A stretch of DNA of 64,000 bases from CAWCJL01 sp963795775. GTDB lineage: Bacteria > Acidobacteriota > Terriglobia > Terriglobales > Acidobacteriaceae. This document shows positions 33,746 through 42,999 of the stretch, one piece after another. Position numbers and translations under genes: made by a program. Within the stretch, counting starts at the first letter, position 1. The number at the start of each line of letters is the position of its first letter. The notes below the pieces were generated by a model, which made no database searches, was not told where the DNA came from, and saw only the letters and a list, made by a program, of their open reading frames with translations. The stretch spans positions 186,001-250,000 of the forward strand of contig CAWCJL010000003.1 in the NCBI GenBank assembly GCA_963795775.1, read 5' to 3'.

Positions 33746-36022
33746 ATGAGCAGCCCCATTATTGCCGGCCCTATCGCAAGCGCAGATGCACAGTCCGGCC
33801 CGAAGATCATCGGCGAAGCCGTGTCGCGCATCGACGGCCCAAAGAAAGTCACTGGCCACGCTCTCTATGCGGCAGACCACCCGATCGAAAATCTCGCGTA
33901 TGGCTACCCGGTCGCGAGCACAATTGGCAACGGGAAGATCCTGAGTATCGACAGCAGCGAGGCCGAGCGGATGCCCGGTGTGCTGGCGGTGATCCATCAC
34001 GGCAACGTCGAGAGACTGTATCGCCCGGCCGGATCCTTCGAGCAGCAGAGCCATGCGAGCGAGAGCCGTCCTCCGTTTGAGGACGACATCGTCTATTACA
34101 ACGGGCAATATGTCGCTTTGGTGGTTGCAAATACCTTTGAACTTGCCCGCACGGCGGCGGCCCGCGTGAAGGTGCGTTACGAGGAACACCCGTCTCAGGT
34201 TCGGCTGGGCAGCAACCCGGTTCTGGACCAGCCGCCTGTGCGCAAATATGCGCGCGGCGATGCCGATGCCGCGTACGGGCAGGCTCCGGTGAAGCTGGAC
34301 GCGACCTACAACGTCCCGGTAGAAACCCACAACCCGATGGAGATGCACGCCACCATCGCGGCGTGGCACGGAGAAAGGCTTACGCTGTACGAAACCACCC
34401 AGGGCGTGGTGAACCACCACCACGTGATGACCGAGGTTCTGAACCTTGCGCCCGAGCAGGTCCAGGTAATCTCGCCATTCTGCGGCTCCGGCTTTGGCGA
34501 TAAGCTCTTCCCCTGGCCGCAATCTGCCATGGCTGCCGTAGCGGCGCGGCATGTGCGTCGCCCGGTGAAGATCACGGTGCCGCGCCAGCTCATGTTCACC
34601 ACAGTCGGCCACCGCCCGCACACGCGGCAGCGCGTTCGCCTGGGCGCCACGCAGGATGGCAAGCTGCTCTCCATCCACCACGAGATCGTGCAGCACACCT
34701 CCATGATCGATGACTACGTGGAGAACTGCGCGGAGCCGACGCCCCTGCTTTATTCCTGCCCGAATGTCTTTGCGCAACAGAACCTGGTGCATTTGAACGT
34801 TGGCACACCCTGCCCCATGCGTGGACCGGGCACCACGCCCGGCGTGTACGCGCTCGATTCCGCCATGGACGAGCTCGCGGTCAAGCTCAACATGGACCCG
34901 CTCGCGCTCCGTCTGCGTAATTACGCCGAGCAGGATGAGGGTGAAAACAAGCCCTTCTCCAGCAAACATCTTCGCGAGGCTTACCAGACCGGCGCCGACA
35001 AATTCGGCTGGAGCAAGCGGAATCCCAAGGTCGGCTCCATGCGCAACGGCAAGGAGATTCTTGGCTGGGGGATGGCCAGCTGCACCTGGCCGGCGGGGCG
35101 CGCGCCGGCTTCCGCCCGCGTCCGCCTGCTTGCCGATGGCACGTCAGCCACCAGCAGCGCCACCCAGGACATCGGCACCGGCACCTACACGCTTTTAGCC
35201 CAGGTAGTTTCGGAAAAGACTGGTTTGCCGCTGGACAAGATCGCTGTCAAGCTGGGCGACAGCTCGCTCCCTCCTGGCCCCATGTCTGGAGGTTCTACGA
35301 CGACGGCCACCATCGTGCCGGCCGTCGCCGCAGCCGCGGACGCTGTGCTCAAAGAGCTCTTCAACGTTGCCGTGAAGACGGCGAAGTCACCCTTCCAGAA
35401 CGCCGACCCTGGCACACTCACGATGAGCGAAGGGCGCGTGCATGCAAAAGGCCAGAGCGCGGCGGGCGGCGTGCCGTTCCAGGACATTCTCGCGCTGCGC
35501 CGGCTGGCCATGCTCGACAGCGAAGGCAAGGCCGCACCGGATCCCAAGATGAGGGAGAAGTATTCGTTCCACTCCTTCGGCGCCCATTTCGTCGAAGTCA
35601 GCTACGACCCGGAGATCGTGCGCCTGCGCGTGACGCGCTGGGTAACGGTGATCGACGGTGGCCGCATGATCAACCTGAAGACGGCCAGGAACCAGATCCT
35701 GGGCGCCATCGTGATGGGCATCGGCATGGGCATGCTGGAAGAGACGGTGTACGACCCGCGCACCGGCAAGCCGATCAACAGCAACTTCGCCGACTACATC
35801 GTCTCCACGAATCCGGACGTGCCACATCTCGATGTAACGTTTCTCGACTTCCCGGATACCAATCTCAATGAGTACGGCGCCCGCGGCATCGGTGAGATTG
35901 GCCTTACCGGCTGCGCGTCTGCGCTCACCTCCGCGGTGTACCACGCCACCGGCGTGCGCGTGCGCGACCTGCCCGTCCGCATTGAAGACCTGATCGCGCC
36001 GAAGCCCGAGGAGCGTGCCTAG
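33746..36022 (+). CDS. paoC: Periplasmic aldehyde oxidoreductase Mo subunit, PaoC-like
   Basis: The 758-residue molybdenum-cofactor subunit. Family features: GPKIIGEAVSRIDGPKKVTGHALYAAD at the N-terminus, CGSGFGDKLFPWPQSAMAAVAA, PMRGPGTTPGVYALDSAMDELAVKL, TATIVPAVAAAADAV and the C-terminal RGIGEIGLTGCASAL with the catalytic Glu. With PaoA and PaoB it forms an exported enzyme that oxidises (often aromatic) aldehydes. It has no signal of its own, as expected when PaoA carries the Tat signal. It is followed immediately, without a gap, by the xdhC/paoD-like gene. Confidence 0.92.
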   Translation: MSSPIIAGPIASADAQSGPKIIGEAVSRIDGPKKVTGHALYAADHPIENLAYGYPVASTIGNGKILSIDSSEAERMPGVLAVIHHGNVERLYRPAGSFEQQSHASESRPPFEDDIVYYNGQYVALVVANTFELARTAAARVKVRYEEHPSQVRLGSNPVLDQPPVRKYARGDADAAYGQAPVKLDATYNVPVETHNPMEMHATIAAWHGERLTLYETTQGVVNHHHVMTEVLNLAPEQVQVISPFCGSGFGDKLFPWPQSAMAAVAARHVRRPVKITVPRQLMFTTVGHRPHTRQRVRLGATQDGKLLSIHHEIVQHTSMIDDYVENCAEPTPLLYSCPNVFAQQNLVHLNVGTPCPMRGPGTTPGVYALDSAMDELAVKLNMDPLALRLRNYAEQDEGENKPFSSKHLREAYQTGADKFGWSKRNPKVGSMRNGKEILGWGMASCTWPAGRAPASARVRLLADGTSATSSATQDIGTGTYTLLAQVVSEKTGLPLDKIAVKLGDSSLPPGPMSGGSTTTATIVPAVAAAADAVLKELFNVAVKTAKSPFQNADPGTLTMSEGRVHAKGQSAAGGVPFQDILALRRLAMLDSEGKAAPDPKMREKYSFHSFGAHFVEVSYDPEIVRLRVTRWVTVIDGGRMINLKTARNQILGAIVMGIGMGMLEETVYDPRTGKPINSNFADYIVSTNPDVPHLDVTFLDFPDTNLNEYGARGIGEIGLTGCASALTSAVYHATGVRVRDLPVRIEDLIAPKPEERA

Positions 36023-37129
36023 ATGTCGGACGTTGGCACTGTTCTTGCGCTTCGCGCCGAGCTCGTGGCCTCCGGCGAGGATTACGTGCTGGCCACAGTC
36101 GTCGCTGTAGAGGGCTCGTCGTATCGCAAGCCGGGTGCGCGCATGTTGCTGTCGGCCAGTGGCCAGCGTGCCGGGACGATCAGCGGCGGCTGCCTGGAGG
36201 CAGAAGTCAGTCGCAAGGCGTGGTGGCTTACGGAGAACGGTCCGGTGGTAAAACGCTACTCGACTTTTTACGACGCAGACAACGAAGTGCCCTACGGACT
36301 GGGCTGCGGCGGAGCCGTGGATGTGCTACTGGAGCGCAAGGTCACTGCGGAGCCCCTATTGGAGCGGCTGGCAGCGTGCTTCGCCGCACGTGTCCCTTTG
36401 GCGGTTGCGACCGTCATCGAGGGCCCGCATACGGGAACGCGGTCGGTTGTCGGTGGGCCGGAAAGGGTAGAGCTTGCGGCAGTCGCCGCCGTGGCGGCTG
36501 AGCAGCAGACCTCAAGCTGGCCGCGTGTGGCACTGGGCGCGGAGCAAACGCGCGTGTTCGCTGAGTATGTGCCGCCGCGACTCGGGCTGTTTCTCTTCGG
36601 AGCCGGCGATGACGCACAGCCGCTAGTACAAATTGCGCACCCTCAAGGCTGGCACATTACGGTGGCAGATGGCCGCACGCAGCTCGCTACGCGCACGCGC
36701 TTCCCCTTGGCACACCGCGTCGTGACTTTGAGCGAAAGGATGCTGGGGAATCCTGACTCGCTGCTGGCGGAGCTCGATCTCCGTCCGACCGATGCTGCGG
36801 TGCTGCTGACCCACAGCTACGAGCAGGACCGCAAGCTATTACGCGCACTGCTGCCGTTGGGACTCCGCTACCTCGGCGTGCTCGGGCCCAGGGTGCGGAC
36901 GCTCCGCCTCGTCGAAGAGCTCGCTCCGGAGCTCGATTTGGCACCGCAGGCATGCATGGCGCGTTTGCACAGTCCCGTAGGGCTTCCACTCCAGGCCGAA
37001 ACTCCGGCCGCCATAGCGCTGTCCATCGCGGCGGAAATCGAATCGGCTTCGCACCAGCCCTGGCCTCATACCCCAGCAGCCGAAGCACCTTCCGCTCTCG
37101 CTGCCGACGCGCTTCGTGGCCCCCGCTGA
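36023..37129 (+). CDS. XdhC/PaoD-family molybdenum cofactor maturation protein
   Basis: A 368-residue XdhC/CoxI protein that binds and sulfurates the Mo cofactor and inserts it into the partner subunit. VEGSSYRKPGARMLLSASGQRAGTISGGCLEAEV is the N-terminal family motif; FLFGAGDDAQPLVQIAHPQGWHITVADGR is the Rossmann domain, ending with LLRALLPLGLRYLGVLGPRVRT. The position right after the Mo subunit matches PaoD in E. coli, which is needed for PaoABC activity. Its 3' end overlaps the next gene by 14 bp, so they are translationally coupled. Confidence 0.9.
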   Translation: MSDVGTVLALRAELVASGEDYVLATVVAVEGSSYRKPGARMLLSASGQRAGTISGGCLEAEVSRKAWWLTENGPVVKRYSTFYDADNEVPYGLGCGGAVDVLLERKVTAEPLLERLAACFAARVPLAVATVIEGPHTGTRSVVGGPERVELAAVAAVAAEQQTSSWPRVALGAEQTRVFAEYVPPRLGLFLFGAGDDAQPLVQIAHPQGWHITVADGRTQLATRTRFPLAHRVVTLSERMLGNPDSLLAELDLRPTDAAVLLTHSYEQDRKLLRALLPLGLRYLGVLGPRVRTLRLVEELAPELDLAPQACMARLHSPVGLPLQAETPAAIALSIAAEIESASHQPWPHTPAAEAPSALAADALRGPR

Positions 37130-37733
37130 ACCGTCCTGCGCCGCGCTGGTGCTCGCCGCCGGAGGTTCCAGCCGGCTGGGCCAGCCCAAGCAGTTGGTGC
37201 GCATCGCCGGCGAGAGCCTGCTCTGCAGAACAGTGCGCCTGGGCGCCGAGTCCGGCTTTGCACCGATCTACCTCGTGCTCGGTGCATTCGCGCAGACCAT
37301 GCGCAACGAACTTCAGGCGCACGCACACCGCCTGCCCGTCATCACAGTTGAGAACCCGGCCTGGGAGACAGGTATGGGCAGTTCGCTCGCAGTTGGCGTA
37401 AACCGTGCGCTGGAGCACAGCTCTCCCGCTCACTTGCTGCTGCTCGTGTGCGATCAACCGCGGCTGACCGCGGACCTGCTCCGAACCATGCGCGAGGCGC
37501 ACCTGGCTTCGGGCACCGCCATCACCGCTGCCTCTTACGCGGGCCGGCTTGGCGTTCCCGCGATCTTCACCGCTTGCAGATTTCCTGAGTTGCTCGCCAT
37601 CCCGGGCGATCGCGGCGCTCGTGCCGTGCTCGTGCGGTATGCCTCTGAAGTTCTCGAGATCCCATTCCCCGGCGGCGAAATTGACGTGGACACACGGGAA
37701 GATCTCGCGTATTTGCTCCCTGCTCAGCCGTGA
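37116..37733 (+). CDS. MobA/MocA-like molybdenum cofactor cytidylyltransferase
   Basis: A 205-residue NTP-transferase. ALVLAAGGSSRLGQPKQLVRIAGESLL is the nucleotide-binding signature and LLLLVCDQPRLTADLL the metal-binding DQP region; VENPAWETGMGSSLAVGV and YAGRLGVPAIFTACRFPEL also fit MocA, which turns Mo-MPT into the MCD cofactor used by PaoABC. A GTG at 37116 overlaps the end of the xdhC-like gene. It is the last gene of the pao operon and is convergent with nrfD, the two stops being only 22 bp apart. Confidence 0.88.
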   Translation: MAPAEPSCAALVLAAGGSSRLGQPKQLVRIAGESLLCRTVRLGAESGFAPIYLVLGAFAQTMRNELQAHAHRLPVITVENPAWETGMGSSLAVGVNRALEHSSPAHLLLLVCDQPRLTADLLRTMREAHLASGTAITAASYAGRLGVPAIFTACRFPELLAIPGDRGARAVLVRYASEVLEIPFPGGEIDVDTREDLAYLLPAQP

Positions 37734-37755
37734 GCGCAATTAGAATCTATCGCGG

Positions 37756-38824
37756 TTACTTATTCTGGGTGCTGGCCACAAACTTTTGGCTAGGCATCTC
37801 AGCGCCGATCTGCAGCGGAATGCGCCAGTCGCGTGCAGACACCGTCCCTGCGTGCGTCCACCCGTAGCGCACACAGAGCGATCCCAGCACTGCGGACCAT
37901 GCCGCCAGCCGGCGAACCATTCTGCTCTTTCCACAGAACCAGGACGCGATACGCAATGCGATCGGCACCGGTCCGGAGAGTACCGCACCAGTGCGAACCA
38001 GTGCGCCACTCAGCCCGCAGCGCAGCGGAGCCAGTTCGCGTGCGGTGGACAATTGGTCGCGCAGGAACTCGCGCGTCTCAATACCCGCACTGAGTAGCCC
38101 AAGCAGATTCAGCGCGCGGCTGTCGTCGTGGCCGACGATCTCCAGGATGCTGACTCCTGACTGCAACCCGGACATGCCGAAGGTATGCGGAAGGGAGCGG
38201 ATGCTGCTGTTCCACACTGGAATGACCGAAGCACCGATCAGCACGCCGGTGTAGTTATGGAACGGCATACCGAAGAGGGTAGACCCGATGCGGCCTGCAC
38301 CGCGCATTAGCTTAAGCAGGATTGAGCCCGGGAAGTACCGCTCCATCACGTCGGCGAAGGTGGAAGCGGAAGCTGAGACCGCAAAGCTGGACAGCACCCA
38401 CGAACCCACCGACATCACGCTTTGCGGTTTGAACACGCGCAGCATGTTGAGAAAGCGCGCTGGACGCCCGAGGTCGTAGATGAGCAGCACGCTTGAAAGC
38501 ATGACGCCGGCAGTAGCAAGCGATCGCGCATCGCGCGCCAGCTTCTCTTCCCTGCCCAGTACATCCGCAAGCGAACCGACCACGCCAAGCGAACCGGCCG
38601 CACCGCCAACAAAGAAGTAGAGCGGAATGGCCCAGGTCCACTGCGGCCGCTTTGAGGAGCGGCTGCTGGTAGTAGCCGTTCTCGGGAGAAGCTACGGGAA
38701 ATGGAGAACCCGCGGGCCGCACACCGGCCCCGTCTACACGTCCACGCCTGGCTGCCTCGGAGCGTATCTCCAGTAGCCGTGCCTCGCCGGCCTTGCCCAT
38801 TGCCGCTCCATTTGGGCCGCTCAC
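37756..38824 (-). pseudogene. Formate dehydrogenase membrane subunit, NrfD family, frameshifted
   Basis: Quinone-facing membrane subunit. The GTG at 38824 overlaps the stop of the Fe-S subunit gene (GTGA). The first frame ends in GYYQQPLLK and the second continues as RPQWTWAIPLYFFVGGAAGSLGV, the conserved NrfD/PsrC N-terminal motif, so one extra A in the AAA at 38651-38653 breaks the gene. The second frame runs to 37756 with about eight membrane helices, including LFGMPFHNYTGVLIGASVIPVW. Joined, the protein has about 355 residues. It would pass electrons from the Fe-S subunit to menaquinone. Error or recent mutation cannot be separated here. Confidence 0.85.
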
Positions 38825-39675
38825 TGGGCTGCCCCTTTCTGCCGGCCATTCGCCCGGAACCGGGTGACGAGGAAAGCAGTGGCCACGCCCGCCAGCAGCG
38901 TGAGCCCGTCGACTGCAGCGGCCCTCCAGCCGTCTTCCAGATAGATCGTCGGGACTTCCGGCTTGGGCGGCAGATTGTACGTCTCCGGCTCACCGCGCAG
39001 CAGGAAGATGGAGTGCGTACCCTTCACGCTGGTCTCGCGGGGATCATAGACCTCCACATTCTCGATGCCATCGCTCTTGAGCTTGGCTACCCGGCGCTGC
39101 GCCTCTGCACGCAGTTCGCCAATCTCACCGAACTTGATCGACTCCGTCGGGCAGGCCTTGGCGCAGGCCGGCTGCAATCCCGCCTTCTGCCGGTCAATGC
39201 AGAAGGTGCATTTGAAGGCGCGCCCGTCCTCCTCGTTCTTCTGGACTACGCCGAAGGGGCACGAAATTACACAGTAACCGCAGCCGTTACAAATGTCGGG
39301 CTGGAGGAAGACACCGCCAAATTCCGTCCGGACAAGCGCACCGGTGGGGCAGGATTCGAGGCAGCCGGCTACCTCGCAGTGTTTGCAGACATCGGAAGAA
39401 AACTCCCAGGTCATCTGCTCGGCGGAGTTGCCGCCGATGCCCACGACCGGATCCTCTTCCACGAACTTTACGTGTCGCCAGGTGGAGGCACCCAGCGAGA
39501 CAGTGTTGTCGTAGGAAAAGCCGCTCCAGTCGTAGCCGTCCGCTGGAAGCTGGTTCCATTCCTTGCACGCCACCTCGCAGGCCTTACAGCCGATGCAGAT
39601 GGTCGAGTCTGTGAGGAAGGCAGTGATCTTTTCCGGGCGGGCGTGCGGAGCCACCGGCGTTGTCTGGGTGCTCAT
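38821..39675 (-). CDS. Formate dehydrogenase Fe-S subunit (FdhB/FdnH-like)
   Basis: A 284-residue polyferredoxin with four 4Fe-4S motifs: CIGCKACEVAC; CKHCEVAGCLESCP; CNGCGYCVISCP; and CTFCIDRQKAGLQPACAKACP. This is the FdnH/Fdh3B layout of electron-transfer subunits paired with molybdopterin oxidoreductases. Near the C-terminus one membrane helix (AVDGLTLLAGVATAFLVTRF) would anchor it to the NrfD subunit. The start overlaps the fdhA stop (ATGA) and the stop overlaps the nrfD start, so the three subunits are translationally coupled. Confidence 0.93.
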   Translation of the reverse strand: MSTQTTPVAPHARPEKITAFLTDSTICIGCKACEVACKEWNQLPADGYDWSGFSYDNTVSLGASTWRHVKFVEEDPVVGIGGNSAEQMTWEFSSDVCKHCEVAGCLESCPTGALVRTEFGGVFLQPDICNGCGYCVISCPFGVVQKNEEDGRAFKCTFCIDRQKAGLQPACAKACPTESIKFGEIGELRAEAQRRVAKLKSDGIENVEVYDPRETSVKGTHSIFLLRGEPETYNLPPKPEVPTIYLEDGWRAAAVDGLTLLAGVATAFLVTRFRANGRQKGAAQ

Positions 39676-42600
39676 GCGCGCCTCCTCAGCAGCTCATGCA
39701 GTTCGCTCAGGGCTTCGGGACCGGCGGCATGGTGGCCGGGGACGACGTTGCACACCAGCGCCTTGGTTTCCATGATGCGTACGTTAGGCCCTTCGGAGAT
39801 GGCGAGCAGATCGTTGACAACATCGCCGGTCACCACGCCCTTCCATCCCCAGTGGTATGGCAGGCCGACCTGGTGCACGAGCTGGCCGTCGAGTTGGAGC
39901 GGCCGCATGCGGCGCGTCACCAGCGCTCTTGCCGACACCAGGCCGCGCGGCGAAACAATCGTGACCCATTCCCCGTGCTTCACGCCGGCCCGCTCTGCCA
40001 GCTCGGGTGAGATCTCCGTGAAGAGCTCCGGCTGCAGCTCGGACAGATGGCTCAGGTGGCGCGACATGCCGCCGGCCGTGTGGTGTTCGGTCAGTCGGTA
40101 CGTGGTCAGCAGATAGGGGAAGCGCGGATCGTTTGGAGAATGGGCGTAGGTGTTGTCCGGGCGTTCCTTTGTCTTTGCTGGCGGGTTGGTTTGCACATTC
40201 GGGTAGACCGGATTGCTCACCAGCGATTCCAGCGGCTCGAAATGGGTGGGCAGCGGCCCGTCCTTGAGACCGCTGGTAACGAAGAGCCAGCCTCTTCCAT
40301 CCGGGTGCAAGTAAAAGGGCCTGTCCCCGTCCAAGGCTTCGAGGCCTTTCTGGTTGGGGTCGCCTTTGTGCCACGGCGGCATGGTGTTCTTGAAATCAGC
40401 ATGATCGAGGCCCGTCCACGCATGTTTTTCGTTGTCCCACCACACCAGCTTCTTGCGCTCGCTCCACGGTGTCCCATCCGGCCTGGCGGAAGCGCGGTTA
40501 TACATGATGCGCGTGTCCTTAGGCCAGGCGTATCCCCAGCCCATCCCGAGCTTGTCCTTCGCATCGCGCTCGTTGGCCTTGTTCTGCCCTGGCTTGGGCA
40601 TCACGCCGCTGTAGATCCAGCAGCCGCACGCGGTCGAGCCATCGTTCTTCAGGTCGTCAAAACCCTCCACCGGGGTTCGGTCATTCCAGTGGAAGCCGTT
40701 GATCTCCGCGAGCACGGCTTCGGCGTCGGGCTCCGCGATCGGCCCCTCGGTCGGCAGGTCCCATGTGAGCGCGTTCATGGCGACGTTCCGGTGCGTCTGC
40801 TCCCGCGCCGATCTCTCTTTCATCATCCGGCCCAGGTGGTAGATGAACCAGCTTTCGCTACGCGCGTCGCCGGGCGGATCGATCGCCTTATTGTGCCATT
40901 GCAGCAGGCGCTGCGTGTTGGTGAAGGTGCCGCTCTTTTCCGCCTGGCCTGCTGCCGGCATCAGGAAGACCTCCGTCGCTACATCCTCCGGACGCCACTC
41001 GCCCCTCCCCACCTCCGGCGCATCTTTCCAGAAAGTCGCGGTTTCGATCTCCACCATGTCGCGCACCACCAGCCATTTCAGCTTGGTAAGAGCGGACCGC
41101 TGCAGCCGTCCGTTCGGTGCACCAACGACGGGGTTCTGGCCCATGACGAACAGGCCATCGAGCTTGCCGTCCTGCATGTCCAGCCAGTAGCCGAGCTCGG
41201 AATGATCGCCCGTCACGCGCGGCAGCCATTGGAAGCCCCACTCGTTCTCTTTGGTCGCCGCGTCGCCATACCACGCGCGCATCAGGCTGATGAAGTAGTT
41301 GTCGAAGCTGGCCCATAGCCCGGCCTGCGAGCTGTGCTTCTGGATATACCTGTCCAGCGACGTCGAGTCGTCTTCGAAGAACGGCATCGGCAGATAGCCG
41401 GGCAGTATGTCGTAGAGCGTTGGGATGTCGGTCGATCCCTGGATGGACGCGTGTCCACGCAGCGCCAGGATGCCGCCGCCGGGTCGTCCCATATTGCCCA
41501 GCAGCAGTTGCAGAATGGCCGCCGCACGAATGATCTGCACCCCGTCGGAGTGTTGTGTCCAGCCCACGGCGTAGCAAATGCAGGCCGTCTTTTCCGGACC
41601 GGAGGCGTTCACAAACGCTTCTGTAGCCTTGAGAAAGACATCCTTCGGAACGCCGCACGCGCGCTCCACCATTTCCGGCGTGTAGCGCGCAAAGTGCCGC
41701 TTCAATACCTGGAACACGCAGCGGGGATTCTGCAGCGTGGGGTCGGTCTTGTAGTCGTACGCGTTTCCTACCTGCCCTCCACGATCCTTCCCCTGTCCCG
41801 CATCTGCCGGGTGGTCGCCTCCAGACTCGCCGAAATGCCGCAAGACCGGCGACCCTTCGTAGAGCCATGTGGTCGGATCGTACTGCTTCTTCTCAGGGTC
41901 CCATCCGGAGAAGAAGCCGCCTAGATCTTCCGTGTCGCGGAAGTCTTCGCGTAGCAACGTGCTTGCATTCGTATACGGAATCACGTACTCGCGGAACCAC
42001 TTGTCGTTCTGCAGTACGTAGTTGATCATCGCGCCCAGGTACACGATGTCGCTGCCGGCGCGCAGCGGCACCCAGATGTCGGCTGTGGCCGAAGTGCGCG
42101 TGAAGCGCGGGTCCACATGGATGAGCGTGCACCCCTTCTCGCGCGCTTCCATGACCCATTGATAGCCGACCGGATGCTGCTCGGCCATCGACGAGCCCAT
42201 GATCATGATCGCGTCTGAATCAGACAGCGACTGCATCGCTGTGGTCGCGCCACCGCGACCTACCGAGGTGCCCAGACCGGGCACCGTAGCGCTGTGTCAT
42301 ATACGGGCTTGGTTGCTTACGCAAACCATGCCCAGACCTCCGCTGAAAAGTTTTTTGATCAGATAGTTCTCTTCATTGTCCAGCGTGGCCCCGCCCAGGT
42401 GCGCGACTTTCGTCGTGTGCATAAGCGCCTGCCCGTCTTCCTCTTCCTGGAAGCTGGCGTTGCGCGACTCCCACAGCCGCTCGGCGATCATCTCCATCGC
42501 CTTATCCAGCTCGAGATCTTCCCAGTCGGTCGCATATGGGCGGCGGTACTTCACCGTCGTCAGCCGGTTGGGATGCGTATGGAGCTGGTAGGTGTCCGAA

Positions 42601-42857
42601 CCTTTCGGGCAGAGATGGCCGCGGGAAATGGGAGACTTGGGATCGCCTTCAATCGCGACCAGCTTGCCTTCCTTGTGATAGATCAACTGACCACAGCCGA
42701 CCCCGCAATAAGGGCAGATGGAGTGCGTTAGTTCGCAGTCCGCCGTTTTCGGCTTCAGGTTGCGCGTGCGCTCACTCCATGACTCCGCGCCGTTGCCGTC
42801 CGCCATGTTCTGGATCTGGCGAACGAGCGGCCAGCGCAAAAGAAGGTCCTTGATCAT
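39672..42857 (-). CDS. fdhA: Formate dehydrogenase large subunit, selenocysteine-containing
   Basis: A 1061-residue molybdopterin formate dehydrogenase. The frame is interrupted once by UGA at 42299-42297, residue 187, in the context NQARI-U-HSATVPGLG; E. coli FdnG/FdoG have NQARVUHGPTVA at the same place, so the UGA encodes selenocysteine, the Mo ligand. N-terminal 4Fe-4S cysteines are C48, C51, C55 and C83 (CPYCGVGC ... HLCPKG). Further signatures: MGSSMAEQHPVGYQWV, GNMGRPGGGILALRGHASIQG, MGQNPVVGAPNGRLQRS and the C-terminal MPT-guanine domain (LTEHHTAGGMSRHL). There is no twin-arginine signal. The ATG follows cgggag. It is the fourth gene of selD-selA-selB-fdhA-fdhB-nrfD; it lies 142 bp after selB. 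Confidence 0.95.
42267..42299 (-). promoter_or_regulatory. Bacterial SECIS element with its UGA codon
   Basis: On the minus strand the UGA (42299-42297) is followed by 11 nt and then by GGTGCCC-GGTCT-GGGCACC (42285-42267), a perfect 7-bp stem capped by the loop GGUCU. Bacterial SECIS elements lie directly behind the UGA inside the coding region; E. coli fdhF also has 11 nt before the stem and a GGUCU loop that SelB recognises. The sequence matches this in both spacing and loop. Confidence 0.92.
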
Positions 42858-42999
42858 TCCATGCTCCCGATTTTCAATGCAGGTTAGCTATTTTGGACGG
42901 AAAGCAAACGCGTAACGAGGGAACGCTACAGTCTCATCCCTCTCGTTCTGACTCTCGATGCAGGAGGCAGGTTGCCAACCCCTTTCGGATTCGGCTTCG

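Noticed and set aside
32531..34969. An 812-codon open frame on the minus strand across the paoB and paoC genes
   Set aside because: It is an antisense shadow caused by high GC and third-position bias; its translation has no domain signatures, and the opposite strand encodes clear Pao subunits.
39672..42857. Two separate genes or a pseudogene for the formate dehydrogenase large subunit
   Set aside because: The single UGA lies exactly at the conserved Sec position, is followed by a SECIS hairpin, and a full set of sel genes is adjacent.
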